Shown: piece after piece, positions 10,042 to 18,409 of the stretch
Layout of the letters: each line of letters starts with the position of its first letter
Position numbering within the stretch: position 1 is the first letter of the stretch
NCBI RefSeq assembly: GCF_000350165.1
Contig: NZ_CAUI01000023.1
Location: 62,001-126,000 of the forward strand
Length of the DNA stretch: 64,000 nucleotides
From: Halanaerobium saccharolyticum subsp. saccharolyticum DSM 6643
GTDB taxonomy: Bacteria > Bacillota > Halanaerobiia > Halanaerobiales > Halanaerobiaceae
Direction: 5' to 3'
Notes under the pieces: generated by a model
Seen by the model: only the letters and a program-made list of their open reading frames with translations
What the model was told of the DNA's origin: nothing
Databases searched by the model: none
Made by a program: the position numbers and the translations under genes

Positions 10042-11400
10042 TTAATTTTTTAAGCTCTGCAGCGGAGCAGGAATACGTCCACCTCTAGCAATAAAATCAC
10101 TACTTGAAAAATCACTTACTTTCATAATTGGAGCTCGACCAAATAAGCCTCCATAAACTACTTCTTCACCTACATCTTTACCTGGGACGGGAATAACTCT
10201 AACAGCAGTTGTTTTATGATTGACCATCCCAATAGCAGCTTCATCAGCAATAATAGCTGAGATTGTATCTGCGGTTGTTTTTCCAGGCACTGCAATCATA
10301 TCCAGACCAACTGAACAAACTGCAGTCATTGCTTCTAGTTTTTCAATACTTAAAGCACCTTTTTCCACAGCTTCAATCATACCAGCATCTTCACTAACTG
10401 GAATAAATGCTCCACTTAAGCCTCCAACGTGTGAAGAAGCCATTACTCCACCTTTTTTAACTGCATCATTTAATATAGCAAGTGCTGCTGTTGTTCCATG
10501 AGCTCCAGCAACTTCTACTCCCATTTCTTCTAAAATTCGAGCAACGCTATCGCCAACTGCTGGTGTAGGTGCTAGAGATAAATCAACGATACCAGCAGTT
10601 ACACCCAGCTTTTCTGAAGCTTCTTTTGCAACCAGCTGACCCATTCGAGTAATTTTAAAAGCTGTCTTTTTAATAGTTTCTGCAACAATATCAAAGGGTT
10701 CTCCTTTTACCGTGGTTAAAGCCGCTTTAACTGCCCCTGGCCCAGAAATACCAACATTTATCATGCATTCTCCTTCACCAACCCCATGAAAAGCTCCAGC
10801 CATAAAAGGATTGTCTTCAGGAGCATTAGCAAAAACAACTAATTTACTGGCTGCCACACCTCCGTTATCAGCTGTAAGTTCTGCACATTTTTTAACAACC
10901 TTGCCCATTTGTGCTACAGCATCCATATTCAAGCCAGCTCGGGTAGTTCCAATATTAACTGAAGAACAAACCCTTTCAGTTTGAGCTAGCGCTTCAGGAA
11001 TTGAGCTGATTAATTTTTTGTCGGCTTCTGTCATTCCTTTATGTACTAAAGCAGAAAAACCACCAATAAAATCAACTCCAACCTCTTTTGCTGCCTTATC
11101 AAGAGTTTTAGCAAATTCTATGTAATCATCATCTTCACTGGCTGCCGCTATCAGTGAAATTGGAGTTACAGAAATTCTTTTATTAATAATTGGAATATCA
11201 TATTTAACTTCAATTTCCTCAGCAGTTTTAACTAAATCACCAGCATAATTTATAATTTTATTATAAATTTTCTCTCTGGCTTTTTCACCATTACTATCTG
11301 CACAATCACTAAGTGAAATCCCCATAGTTACTGTCCGTATATCTAATTTCTCTTCTTCCAACATCCTTATTGTTTCCATTATTTCATATGTATTTAACAT
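10042..11400 (-). CDS. UPF0210 / DUF711 family protein
   Basis: A 452-residue conserved cytosolic protein of the PFL-like DUF711 family. Typical features are an N-terminal [26 protein letters not shown] segment, many small glycine-rich loops ([27 protein letters not shown]-like) and a C-terminal [14 protein letters not shown]. The biochemical function is not established. The gene lies about 60 bases after an ACT-domain gene, a pairing conserved across Firmicutes, which suggests small-molecule control. The product is of normal length with no defects. Confidence 0.9.
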   Translation of the reverse strand: MLNTYEIMETIRMLEEEKLDIRTVTMGISLSDCADSNGEKAREKIYNKIINYAGDLVKTAEEIEVKYDIPIINKRISVTPISLIAAASEDDDYIEFAKTLDKAAKEVGVDFIGGFSALVHKGMTEADKKLISSIPEALAQTERVCSSVNIGTTRAGLNMDAVAQMGKVVKKCAELTADNGGVAASKLVVFANAPEDNPFMAGAFHGVGEGECMINVGISGPGAVKAALTTVKGEPFDIVAETIKKTAFKITRMGQLVAKEASEKLGVTAGIVDLSLAPTPAVGDSVARILEEMGVEVAGAHGTTAALAILNDAVKKGGVMASSHVGGLSGAFIPVSEDAGMIEAVEKGALSIEKLEAMTAVCSVGLDMIAVPGKTTADTISAIIADEAAIGMVNHKTTAVRVIPVPGKDVGEEVVYGGLFGRAPIMKVSDFSSSDFIARGGRIPAPLQSLKN

Positions 11401-11462
11401 TAACTCACTTCCTTTCTAGCTAACAAAAAAATCTACTTTTAATCTAAAATAACTTATCGTGC

Positions 11463-11732
11463 TTAAATCCGGTGCATTGAACGGAATATATCTTCATGCT
11501 GCAGTCTAATAGATACTCCCAATTTTTCTCCTTTTTGAACCAATTCCTTTTTCAATTCTTCTAAAGGAATCTCAAGTGCTTCCAGACTCACAAGCATTGT
11601 CATAGTAAAATAGTCATCAAGAACTGTTTGATTAATATCTAAAATATTAACTTTTTCAGCTGCCAAAAGAGTACTTACTTCAGATATTATTCCAATTCGA
11701 TCAACACCAATAACAGTAATTATAGCTTTCAC
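11463..11732 (-). CDS. UPF0237 ACT-domain protein
   Basis: A stand-alone ACT domain (89 residues) that probably binds an amino acid or similar ligand. It begins MKAIITVIGVDRIGIISEVS, the family signature, then EKVNILDINQTVLDDYFTM. The GTG at 11732 follows GGAAAGGAAG at good spacing and gives the family's usual N-terminus; the longer frame from ATG at 11750 would swallow this site. It precedes the UPF0210 gene, and the two are likely a functional pair. The ligand is unknown. Confidence 0.9.
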   Translation of the reverse strand: MKAIITVIGVDRIGIISEVSTLLAAEKVNILDINQTVLDDYFTMTMLVSLEALEIPLEELKKELVQKGEKLGVSIRLQHEDIFRSMHRI

Positions 11733-12021
11733 ATAAATCTTCCTTTCCATATTATATAATTATTGTAAAACTCTATCAAATTAACTTATTAAATTATAAT
11801 TCTTAACATTTATCTTATCACTTATTTTATTTCTTTACAACAATAAACATACTTAAAATTCAGCATCTAAGCAAAAATTATAATGCCTTGACCAAAAGCT
11901 TTTTAAAGGAATTAAGAAAATTATAGTGAATATATTAAATAAGAAAATAAATAATTTAAGTATATATTAAATTTTATCTAAACTAAATGTTTTAATAAAA
12001 ACTCAAAAGGAGTGAAATATA

Positions 12022-13014
12022 ATGAAGGTATTATTTATTGGTGGAACAGGCACAATTAGTCAAGCAGTATCAGAACTTGCAGTCGAAAAAGGAATAGATT
12101 TATATTTATTTAATCGAGGCAATAATAATCATCTAGCCCCTAAGGAAACAAAAATAATTGAAGGCGATATTCGAAACCAAGAAGAGGTAAAGAAAAAGCT
12201 TCAGGGACATAAATTTGATGCTGTAGTTGATTGGGTTGCCTTTAGTCCAGAACATATAAAAAATGACATTGAAATTTTTAGAAATAAAACTGACCAATAT
12301 ATTTTTATTAGCTCAGCTTCAGCTTATCAAAAACCACAAACCAGTTATTTAATAGATGAATCAACCCCCCTTGCCAATCCATATTGGGAATATTCACAGA
12401 AAAAAATTGCATGTGAAAATATTTTAATGGCTGAATACAGAAAAAATGACTTTCCAATAACTATAGTAAGACCCTCACATACTTATGGAAAAACATCTAT
12501 TCCAGCTGCTATTAATAGTTCTAAAGCTCCCTGGACTTTAATAGATAGAATGCGGAAAGGGAAAAAAGTACTGGTACATGGTGATGGCAGTTCGCTCTGG
12601 ACAATGACCCATAACAGTGACTTTGCTCAAGCTTTTATAGGTTTAATTGGTAATATCCAAGCTATTGGACATGCTTTTCAAATTACTTCTGATGAAAGTT
12701 TAAATTGGAATCAAATATATAAAGCTATAGCATCAGCAGCAGGAGTAGAAGATTTAAAATTAGTACATGTTGCTTCTGAAAAAATTGCAGAATATGATGA
12801 TATTTATATCGGAAAATTACTTGGAGATAAAGCTGCAAGTGTTGTTTTTGATAATTCTAAAATCAAACGCTTTGTACCTCAATTTAAAGCGGTTACACCT
12901 TTTGCAGAAGGGGTAAAAGAATCGATTGAATGGTTTGATGCTCATCCTGAGCTGAAAACTATTGATCAAAAGTGGAATGATTTGATGAATAAAATTATTA
13001 GAGAAAATGAATAA
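12022..13014 (+). CDS. SDR-family NAD-dependent epimerase/dehydratase
   Basis: An extended short-chain dehydrogenase acting on a nucleotide sugar or similar substrate. The Rossmann motif FIGGTGTISQAV starts at residue 5, followed by LFNRGN and the acidic EGDI. The active-site Tyr-Lys pair is YSQKK near 122, preceded by the SSASAY serine segment. The 330-residue length is normal, and VRPSHTYG near 147 resembles family members near the chloroplast stem-loop-binding group. AAAGGAG precedes the ATG. It is a plus-strand monocistron among minus-strand genes at the edge of the accessory patch. The substrate cannot be read from sequence. Confidence 0.85.
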   Translation: MKVLFIGGTGTISQAVSELAVEKGIDLYLFNRGNNNHLAPKETKIIEGDIRNQEEVKKKLQGHKFDAVVDWVAFSPEHIKNDIEIFRNKTDQYIFISSASAYQKPQTSYLIDESTPLANPYWEYSQKKIACENILMAEYRKNDFPITIVRPSHTYGKTSIPAAINSSKAPWTLIDRMRKGKKVLVHGDGSSLWTMTHNSDFAQAFIGLIGNIQAIGHAFQITSDESLNWNQIYKAIASAAGVEDLKLVHVASEKIAEYDDIYIGKLLGDKAASVVFDNSKIKRFVPQFKAVTPFAEGVKESIEWFDAHPELKTIDQKWNDLMNKIIRENE

Positions 13015-13040
13015 TATACATCTGAGAAATAACTGCTAAA

Positions 13041-13097
13041 TAAAAACCCCCTTTTTGATAGAAAAGTTTTTATTATTCGCTCTTCTACCAAAAGGGG
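13041..13097 (-). terminator. Shared hairpin between two convergent genes
   Basis: CCCCTTTTTGATAG (13048-13061) pairs with CTACCAAAAGGGG (13085-13097). On the minus strand the stem is followed by GTTTTTATTT, so it best terminates the 53-residue gene. It also sits 33 bases after the epimerase stop and may act both ways. Confidence 0.6.
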
Positions 13098-13114
13098 ATC
13101 ATTTCTTTGTTGTA

Positions 13115-13276
13115 TTAGTCATTATTTTGTTCTGCTATTTTTTCAATCTCTTCAATTGACCTCAGTATACCATCAGCAAAACCATTATTAAAATTTAATT
13201 TATTATTATCCATTCTATAATTCTTTTCAATTTCTTTTAAATTTTTGATTAATAAATCAACATTAATATTTACCAT
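13115..13276 (-). CDS. Small 53-residue protein, unknown
   Basis: A short gene read on the minus strand from ATG at 13276, preceded by AGGGGGTG at ideal spacing, to TAA at 13115. The product starts MVNINVDLLIKNLKEIEKNY and ends SIEEIEKIAEQNND. It looks like two amphipathic helices joined by a turn containing NNGFADG, with net acidic charge. It is followed by a hairpin with a T tract, so it has all the marks of a real transcription unit. No homologue is recognised. It neighbours the 13622-14448 cassette but runs the other way. Confidence 0.6.
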   Translation of the reverse strand: MVNINVDLLIKNLKEIEKNYRMDNNKLNFNNGFADGILRSIEEIEKIAEQNND

Positions 13277-13621
13277 GACTACACCCCCTAATTTTTTAAA
13301 TTTTCTAATTAAAGTATCTATACATTATATTTTAAAGTTCATAATTTTCTTACTTTAATTATATAATTCAATAATATCATAATCAAGCCCTTAGTCTATT
13401 TTATACTAAAAGTTGAAATGAAAATACTTTCTGGGGTTATAAGCTCAATTGTAAGGAATTCCGTCTCTTACTGATATTTGAAACAAATATAAAAATTAAT
13501 ACAAACATGAAAATAAATTAAAGAATTGCAAATATTCATAAAATTATGAAGGATTAAAGAATAAGATCGCGAATATAATATATATATGTATTAATTTAAT
13601 GTAAAAAAGGGAGGTGAGAAT
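13277..13621. other. Intergenic stretch with a tRNA-like fragment
   Basis: AT-rich region without a convincing reading frame. It contains a TATAAT-like box at 13574-13579 that could serve the plus-strand cassette, though no good -35 is seen. It also contains a 16-base segment resembling the 5' end of the tRNA-Arg gene 1.4 kb downstream (13432-13447). Confidence 0.4.
13432..13447 (+). repeat. Degenerate copy of the 5' end of tRNA-Arg(CCU)
   Basis: TGGGGTTATAAGCTCA matches TGGGGTTATAGCTCA at 14821-14835 with one inserted A. After a gap ATTCC also recurs (13458-13462; tRNA 14853-14857). The two copies bracket the two-gene cassette. The match is short and could be chance. Confidence 0.4.
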
Positions 13622-13909
13622 ATGCCTATGACAAATCCTGTTGCTATGGCCTCCTATATCACAGCTATGGGAGAAGCAGCCAGGCAAGCACAAGTTAATA
13701 TGTCGCGTGGAGCAAACCCAATGATAATTAAAGAATTTCGTTTTAAGGCGAATATTGATGTTGAAATTAATGTTGAAGCTGATTCAAGTTTAAATTTTGA
13801 TATAAAATTGTGGTCTTTATCTCGTAAATTATCTGTTGGATATAAAGCAGAATGGGGACTTGAAATAGAATGCAAAATTATTCCTACTGTTACTGCTGAT
13901 ACAGAATAG
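13622..13909 (+). CDS. Cassette protein A, possible Trypco2-like beta domain
   Basis: A 95-residue protein of unknown function. An Ala-rich helical N-terminus (NPVAMASYITAMGEAARQAQ) leads into alternating beta strands: EFRFKANIDVEINVEADS, FDIKLWSLSRKLSVGY and WGLEIECKIIPT. This helix-then-beta plan, with paired FxxxxxxxVE strands and a last strand ending in P, resembles the trypsin-co-occurring (Trypco2) domain of bacterial conflict systems, from memory of the family. The ATG follows AAGGGAGGTGAGAAT. It is 17 bases upstream of cassette gene B. No catalytic residues are evident, so it is probably a structural or adaptor protein. Confidence 0.6.
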   Translation: MPMTNPVAMASYITAMGEAARQAQVNMSRGANPMIIKEFRFKANIDVEINVEADSSLNFDIKLWSLSRKLSVGYKAEWGLEIECKIIPTVTADTE

Positions 13910-13932
13910 AATGAAATTAAAGAGGTGTGAAT

Positions 13933-14448
13933 ATGAAGAAAAATGAACTTCTTCTCGACGAGTTAATAAAAATGTTTCAATTATCTCTTCATAAGGCTTC
14001 TGAACGATTACAAAATGAGGAAAAAGGCGATTTGCGTTATACAGTAACTAATTGTAATGTAGAGTTGTCTGCAGCAGTTCAAGGAGATAAAGAAAATAGA
14101 GAACCCCGCTTGCGATTGCCTACTTTTACTGAGCTCGCTGAAGGTAAAAACACTAATTATTCACGAATTTCTCTTGGGTTTTCTCCTATACCTTTTAATC
14201 CAAAAAAAACAGATCAAGTAATAAATTCACCAAGCAGGCCAACTGCAAGTGATTCTTTGTCGAGTATTATTGATAAATTAAAACATGAAGATAAAGATAT
14301 TGTTATTGAAGCTTTAAACGAATTACAGCATCTTGATACAATTTTACTAAACATTTTAAATGAATTAAAAAGACTAAGAAAACATTCGAACAAAAAAATT
14401 CAAAAAAGCGCAAAAAAGATTATTGAGCTAATTCAAAATTTAGATTAA
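13933..14448 (+). CDS. Cassette protein B, Trypco2-like domain plus HEAT-like tail
   Basis: A 171-residue protein with no certain homologue. The N-terminal helix ELLLDELIKMFQLSLHKASE is followed by strands GDLRYTVTNCNVELSAAVQ and SRISLGFSPIP, the same plan as protein A. A Ser/Pro linker (around 95-108) leads to a helical tail, DIVIEALNELQHLDTILLNI and KKIQKSAKKIIELIQNLD, like one or two HEAT repeats. The ATG at 13933 follows GAGGTG; the GTG at 13927 lies inside that site. A terminator follows. Co-directional with A and tightly spaced, so the two are likely co-expressed. No protease or NTPase, the usual Trypco partners, is encoded next to it. Confidence 0.6.
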   Translation: MKKNELLLDELIKMFQLSLHKASERLQNEEKGDLRYTVTNCNVELSAAVQGDKENREPRLRLPTFTELAEGKNTNYSRISLGFSPIPFNPKKTDQVINSPSRPTASDSLSSIIDKLKHEDKDIVIEALNELQHLDTILLNILNELKRLRKHSNKKIQKSAKKIIELIQNLD

Positions 14449-14494
14449 TTTTCTTGCTCTCGTCGAGAAAAAAACTCTTTTTATAAGAAAAACC

Positions 14495-14529
14495 GGGACA
14501 TCTTATTTTCTAGATCTCCCTATTTTTTT
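14495..14529 (+). terminator. Terminator after the two-gene cassette
   Basis: GGGACATCT pairs with AGATCTCCC (one mismatch) around TATTTTCT, followed by TATTTTTTT. Confidence 0.75.
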
Positions 14530-14701
14530 GTCAGATTAATTTATTTAAAATAATTTTTTCCATACTTTTAAATATATCATTTTTCAGCTATGCTATAATT
14601 CACTTTGGATCACTTAATAATATTATTATTTCATAAAAAATTCTTTAAAGCCTCCAACCATTTCGAGGTACTAAAATTGCTCTAAATACGCTGACATATC
14701 A

Positions 14702-14730
14702 TTGACACAATTTATTGTGAATGATAATAT
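14702..14730 (+). promoter_or_regulatory. Promoter of tRNA-Arg(CCU)
   Basis: TTGACA at 14702-14707 and TAATAT at 14725-14730 are separated by 17 bases, about 92 bases before the tRNA. The rest of 14530-14821 shows nothing else. Confidence 0.7.
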
Positions 14731-14821
14731 ATTACTAATCGGTAAGAAAAGAGTTTATTGCACAAACCTTTGTAAAATCGGTTGCACATGACTTGCAATT
14801 ACTGCTTTCCCAACATTTTTT

Positions 14822-14898
14822 GGGGTTATAGCTCAGCTGGATAGAGCAACAGATTCCTAATCTGTAGGCCGGCGGTTCAAATCCGCCTAACCCCACCA
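14822..14898 (+). tRNA. tRNA-Arg(CCU), CCA encoded
   Basis: Complete cloverleaf. Acceptor GGGGTTA pairs with TAACCCC, D stem GCTC/GAGC, anticodon stem ACAGA/TCTGT with loop TTCCTAA (anticodon CCT), T stem GGCGG/CCGCC with TTCAAAT loop, then ACCA. It has its own promoter and terminator. Arg-CCU genes are frequent integration sites, and the flanks here carry possible relics. Confidence 0.96.
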
Positions 14899-14932
14899 CT
14901 TAATATCCTTGTTATATAAGGAATTAGAATCT

Positions 14933-14967
14933 AAGTCTACCATTTATTTGGTCGGGCTTTTTTTGTT
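14933..14967 (+). terminator. Terminator of tRNA-Arg
   Basis: AGTCTACC pairs with GGTCGGGCT (G-U pairs, one bulge) around ATTTATTT, followed by TTTTTTTG. Confidence 0.65.
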
Positions 14968-14970
14968 TTT

Positions 14971-14989
14971 GTAGCCATTTTGTAGCCAT
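14971..14989. repeat. Tandem GTAGCCAT, possible relic of an integrase tail
   Basis: GTAGCCATTTTGTAGCCAT holds two copies of GTAGCCAT three bases apart. Read on the minus strand it is ATGGCTACAAAATGGCTAC, a wording I associate with the 3' ends of tyrosine-integrase genes beside tRNA sites. No integrase gene remains, because the EAL gene starts its 3' end at 15019. Confidence 0.3.
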
Positions 14990-15018
14990 GCGTTTTGATT
15001 TTAATTTATATAAAAAAA

Positions 15019-16359
15019 TCAAGTGCTAGAATTTTTTTTAAGATTATTAAGGATAACAGTTATTTTAGAAGCAGACATTGGTTTATAAAAATAATATCCC
15101 TGAATATAATCACATTCTATTTTTCTTAATATTTCCAATTGTTCTTTTGTTTCTACTCCTTCAGCAATAACTTTCACGTCAAATTTATGAGCAAGATTAA
15201 TCACTGATTCAACTATTAATCTGCTTTTTTCTTTATAAATATTATCTATGAATATTTTATCTAACTTTAATAAATCAAATGGTGACTTACCAAAATAACT
15301 CAAAGATGAATACCCTGTACCAAAATCATCTAAACTAATAAGAAACCCCATCCGTTTTAACTCATTCATTACATCTGTAGAAACTTCTTTAAAAGATCTT
15401 TCCGTTATTTCAAATTCTATTTTTTTGTTTGCAATAGAATAAGAACTTGATATTTTTTTTATTATCTTAATTATATTAGGATCATTAAGTTCTATTTCAG
15501 ACATATTTATACTAATTACTATATCATCAAAACCTATTTTTTCCCATTCTTCTAGTTGTTTAAATGTTTGGTCTAAAACCCAAACCCCTATTTTTTTTAT
15601 CATTCCAGTTTTTTCTGCTATAGATATAAATTCATCAGGCTGAATTATACCCTTATTACAATGATTCCATCTTATTAAAGCCTCGAATGAAACAATTCTT
15701 TCAGAGTATGTATTAACCTTTGGTTGAAATTCCAAAAATAAATCTTCATTATTTATTGCTTGTATTAAATCTTGATGTAATGACTCAAACTCTACTTTAT
15801 CTATAAAAAGTTTTTTATTATATATTTTATAATTATTTTTCCTCTTATCAACTAGATACATTGCGTGTTGAGCTTTTGATAACAAACCTTGTGGCTTTTC
15901 TGCGTGGTCTGGAAAAACTGAAATTCCAATATTAACTTTTAATAAATAATCAAAATTTATTTCGGTTAAGTATTCTTTAATCTCAAATAAAAATTTCCTG
16001 GTTTGGTTTTTTAATCTTTCATAAATATTATCTTTATCCATCGAAAGCAAAATCAAAAATTGGTTTCCATTAAAAACTGACATTTCTTCAATTTTTAAAG
16101 AAGAATCTAAAATAACATCTCCCATTTTTTTGATAAATTTATTACTATTTTCAAAACCAATAATATTGCTAAAATCTACAAAATTATTAAATTTCAAGTA
16201 TAGAATAATTATTTTTTCTGTTCCATTTCTTTCTTTAATTCTTTTATTTAATTCTTTAAAAAAATACTTTTCATTATTTAAACCAGTAATATTGTCATGA
16301 TAAGCAAGATAATGCGTTTTTTCGAAATCATAGTTTTTATTCTTTCTTTCATCATCCAT
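15019..16359 (-). CDS. Degenerate-GGDEF plus EAL protein, likely c-di-GMP phosphodiesterase
   Basis: A 446-residue cytosolic protein that probably hydrolyses cyclic di-GMP. The N-terminal GGDEF-like domain has GNQFL in place of the GGDEF loop and should not make c-di-GMP. The EAL domain is complete: FEALIRW near 214, NMSEIEL near 284, EITER near 317, DDFGTGYSSL near 345, KLDKIFI near 368, AEGVET near 397 and QGYYFYKPM near 417. No sensor or membrane segment is present. The ATG at 16359 follows GGAGGATAAG; the upstream TTG overlaps that site. It lies between tRNA-Arg and the polyprenyl synthase gene. The substrate domain is confident; regulation by GTP binding to the dead GGDEF domain is a family possibility. 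Confidence 0.9.
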   Translation of the reverse strand: MDDERKNKNYDFEKTHYLAYHDNITGLNNEKYFFKELNKRIKERNGTEKIIILYLKFNNFVDFSNIIGFENSNKFIKKMGDVILDSSLKIEEMSVFNGNQFLILLSMDKDNIYERLKNQTRKFLFEIKEYLTEINFDYLLKVNIGISVFPDHAEKPQGLLSKAQHAMYLVDKRKNNYKIYNKKLFIDKVEFESLHQDLIQAINNEDLFLEFQPKVNTYSERIVSFEALIRWNHCNKGIIQPDEFISIAEKTGMIKKIGVWVLDQTFKQLEEWEKIGFDDIVISINMSEIELNDPNIIKIIKKISSSYSIANKKIEFEITERSFKEVSTDVMNELKRMGFLISLDDFGTGYSSLSYFGKSPFDLLKLDKIFIDNIYKEKSRLIVESVINLAHKFDVKVIAEGVETKEQLEILRKIECDYIQGYYFYKPMSASKITVILNNLKKNSST

Positions 16360-16392
16360 TTTCTTATCCTCCAAAATTAGTCAAATAATATA

Positions 16393-17367
16393 TTAAAAAT
16401 TACGATCCATCTGCACTTCAATAAGTTTTTTTAACTTTCTTTTAGCTTTATTTTCAGGTAGTTGAGCTAAATATTTTTTGACTCTGTTAACAAATACTAC
16501 TAGAATTTTTCGGCTTTCTTTAAGCACCCCTGCATTCTTAACATCCGATATGATATTTTTAGCTACTTTATCATCTAAAGTACTATTATTATAAGCAGAA
16601 TATTTGTCTCTATATATTTCCTGCTCCATCAATAAAATCACAGGTAAAGTAACTATTCCTTCCTTTAAATCTTGGGCCATTACCTTTCCTGTTTCCCTCT
16701 CATCTCCCTCGAAATCTAAAAGATCATCTTGAATTTGAAAAGCCATGCCAATTTCTAATCCTAGTTTATATAATATACTAAGTTGTTGTCCTCTAATTCC
16801 ACTAACATAAGCTCCCAAATAACTACTTAATGCAAATAATAAAGCAGTTTTATGCCTTATCCTCCTGTAATAATCCTTTATTCCAATTTGAAGATCAAAA
16901 CGTTTTTCAGATTGTTCAATTTCTCCTTCACATAAAAGACGTACATTCTTGTTCATTTTCCGCAAAGTTGCTGTATCAAGATATTCGAAAAAGATATCAA
17001 AAGTCCTGGATAATAAAAAATCACCAATGAAAACAGCTTCTTTTTTACCAAATTTTTTTTGAGCAGTTTTTTTACCACGCCTTAGTTCTGCATTATCTAT
17101 AATATCATCATGAACAAGTGAAGCCATATGCAGCAGCTCAATTCCGCTTCCCAACTGCAGCAATTTTTCTTTATCATAATCTCCAAAAGAAGCAGCAAGA
17201 AACATTAAAAAAGGCCTCAGTTTTTTACCGCCACCACTGATTAAATCCTCCACAGCCTGATTAATTATTGGTCGTTTAGATTTTGTGATATCAATGATAT
17301 TTTCATTTAATTCACTGCGTATTTTTTGATAAAGCTTATCTTCAATTAGCAATCTCTTCACCTTCAA
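16393..17367 (-). CDS. Polyprenyl diphosphate synthase
   Basis: Trans-prenyltransferase that elongates farnesyl or geranylgeranyl diphosphate to a longer chain (heptaprenyl or octaprenyl class). The 324 residues contain both aspartate-rich motifs, VHDDIIDNAELRRG near 90 and FQIQDDLLDFEGDE near 215, plus GGGKKLRPFL near 50. Chain length cannot be set from the motifs alone. Its start region overlaps the apbE 3' end by 26 bases; starts at TTG 17367, GTG 17361 and TTG 17352 are all possible and none has an ideal ribosome binding site. The context of ApbE and an NDH-2 gene suggests quinone side-chain synthesis, though cell-wall lipid carrier supply is also possible. Confidence 0.88.
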   Translation of the reverse strand: MKVKRLLIEDKLYQKIRSELNENIIDITKSKRPIINQAVEDLISGGGKKLRPFLMFLAASFGDYDKEKLLQLGSGIELLHMASLVHDDIIDNAELRRGKKTAQKKFGKKEAVFIGDFLLSRTFDIFFEYLDTATLRKMNKNVRLLCEGEIEQSEKRFDLQIGIKDYYRRIRHKTALLFALSSYLGAYVSGIRGQQLSILYKLGLEIGMAFQIQDDLLDFEGDERETGKVMAQDLKEGIVTLPVILLMEQEIYRDKYSAYNNSTLDDKVAKNIISDVKNAGVLKESRKILVVFVNRVKKYLAQLPENKAKRKLKKLIEVQMDRNF

Positions 17368-18409
17368 TTATATTAAAATCAGAATCTTTAATAGTTACAA
17401 TTTCTTTTAAGCCAGAAGAAAGATAAACATCCAGTTCTTCTGTGATAAACATAGCATAAACATTTTCCATGTTTTCAATAAATTTCATTCCTTTTTCTAA
17501 CCCCATTACATAAATAGCTGTAGAAAGTGCATCAGCATCAAATGAATTTTCACTAATAATGCTTACACTTAAAAGATTATTATCCGCAGGATAACCAGTT
17601 TTGGGATCTAGAATATGATGATACAGCTTTCCGTTCTCCTCAAAATATCTTTCATAATTTCCAGAAGTAACAATAGTTAAATCAACAGCATCAACTACTG
17701 CCATTACATTACCTCGACCTTGTCTTGGATCTTGAATTCCAATTTTCCAAGGGGAACCATCTACTTTATCACCAATTACAAGTACATTTCCACCAAGATT
17801 TACAAAAGCATGTTCAATATTATATTTCTGCACAATTTTTTTAACCTCTTCAGCCGCATATCCTTTAACTATACCACCAAGGTCTATTTTTACTCCCTCT
17901 TTTGTAATCTCAGCAGAATTATCAGCTAAATCAAGATGATTATAGCCGGTATTGGCTAAAGCTGTTTCGATTTCAGCCTGCTCAGGAACAGCCGCATCTT
18001 CTGTTCCAATTCCCCAGAGCTCAACCAGAGCCCCAATAGTTGGATCAAAATCTCCGTCAGTTAATTTTGCATATTTTAATGCCTTTTCTAAAACAATTAT
18101 ACTTTCATTATCTATTTCAATTTCTGTTTTTGAATTGTTATTTAATTTATAAATATCACTTGTTTCAATAGTCTTACTCATTAATTTTTCAATTTCTCTA
18201 ATCCGTTCCATGCTCTCTTCAACAGCAATCTCTGCATTTTCTCCATGTGCCCGCATCTGAACTAAAGTATCCATCAAAAAAGCATTCTCTTTTGCCTGTG
18301 GCATTTCTTCACCATTATTCCCACAGGCTGTTAAAATCAATAAAAACACTAAAAGTATACCCATTAAAATTATCTTTCTTGATAAAATTATTTTTTTTGT
18401 ATTAAACAT
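17342..18409 (-). CDS. apbE: ApbE, FAD:protein FMN transferase lipoprotein
   Basis: Extracytoplasmic enzyme that attaches FMN to Thr/Ser of flavoproteins such as Rnf or Nqr subunits. The 355 residues begin with a lipoprotein signal (GILLVFLLILTAC, lipobox LTAC). The core follows: ENAFLMDTLVQMRAHG, DPTIGALVELWG, KIDLGGIVKGYAAEE, VTSGNYERYF and HHILDPKTGYPA, with the Mg-binding residues present. GGGTGGGAAGTG precedes the ATG at 18409; the upstream GTG at 18469 lacks a site and would spoil the signal peptide. It overlaps the polyprenyl synthase gene. Confidence 0.93.
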   Translation of the reverse strand: MFNTKKIILSRKIILMGILLVFLLILTACGNNGEEMPQAKENAFLMDTLVQMRAHGENAEIAVEESMERIREIEKLMSKTIETSDIYKLNNNSKTEIEIDNESIIVLEKALKYAKLTDGDFDPTIGALVELWGIGTEDAAVPEQAEIETALANTGYNHLDLADNSAEITKEGVKIDLGGIVKGYAAEEVKKIVQKYNIEHAFVNLGGNVLVIGDKVDGSPWKIGIQDPRQGRGNVMAVVDAVDLTIVTSGNYERYFEENGKLYHHILDPKTGYPADNNLLSVSIISENSFDADALSTAIYVMGLEKGMKFIENMENVYAMFITEELDVYLSSGLKEIVTIKDSDFNIIEGEEIAN

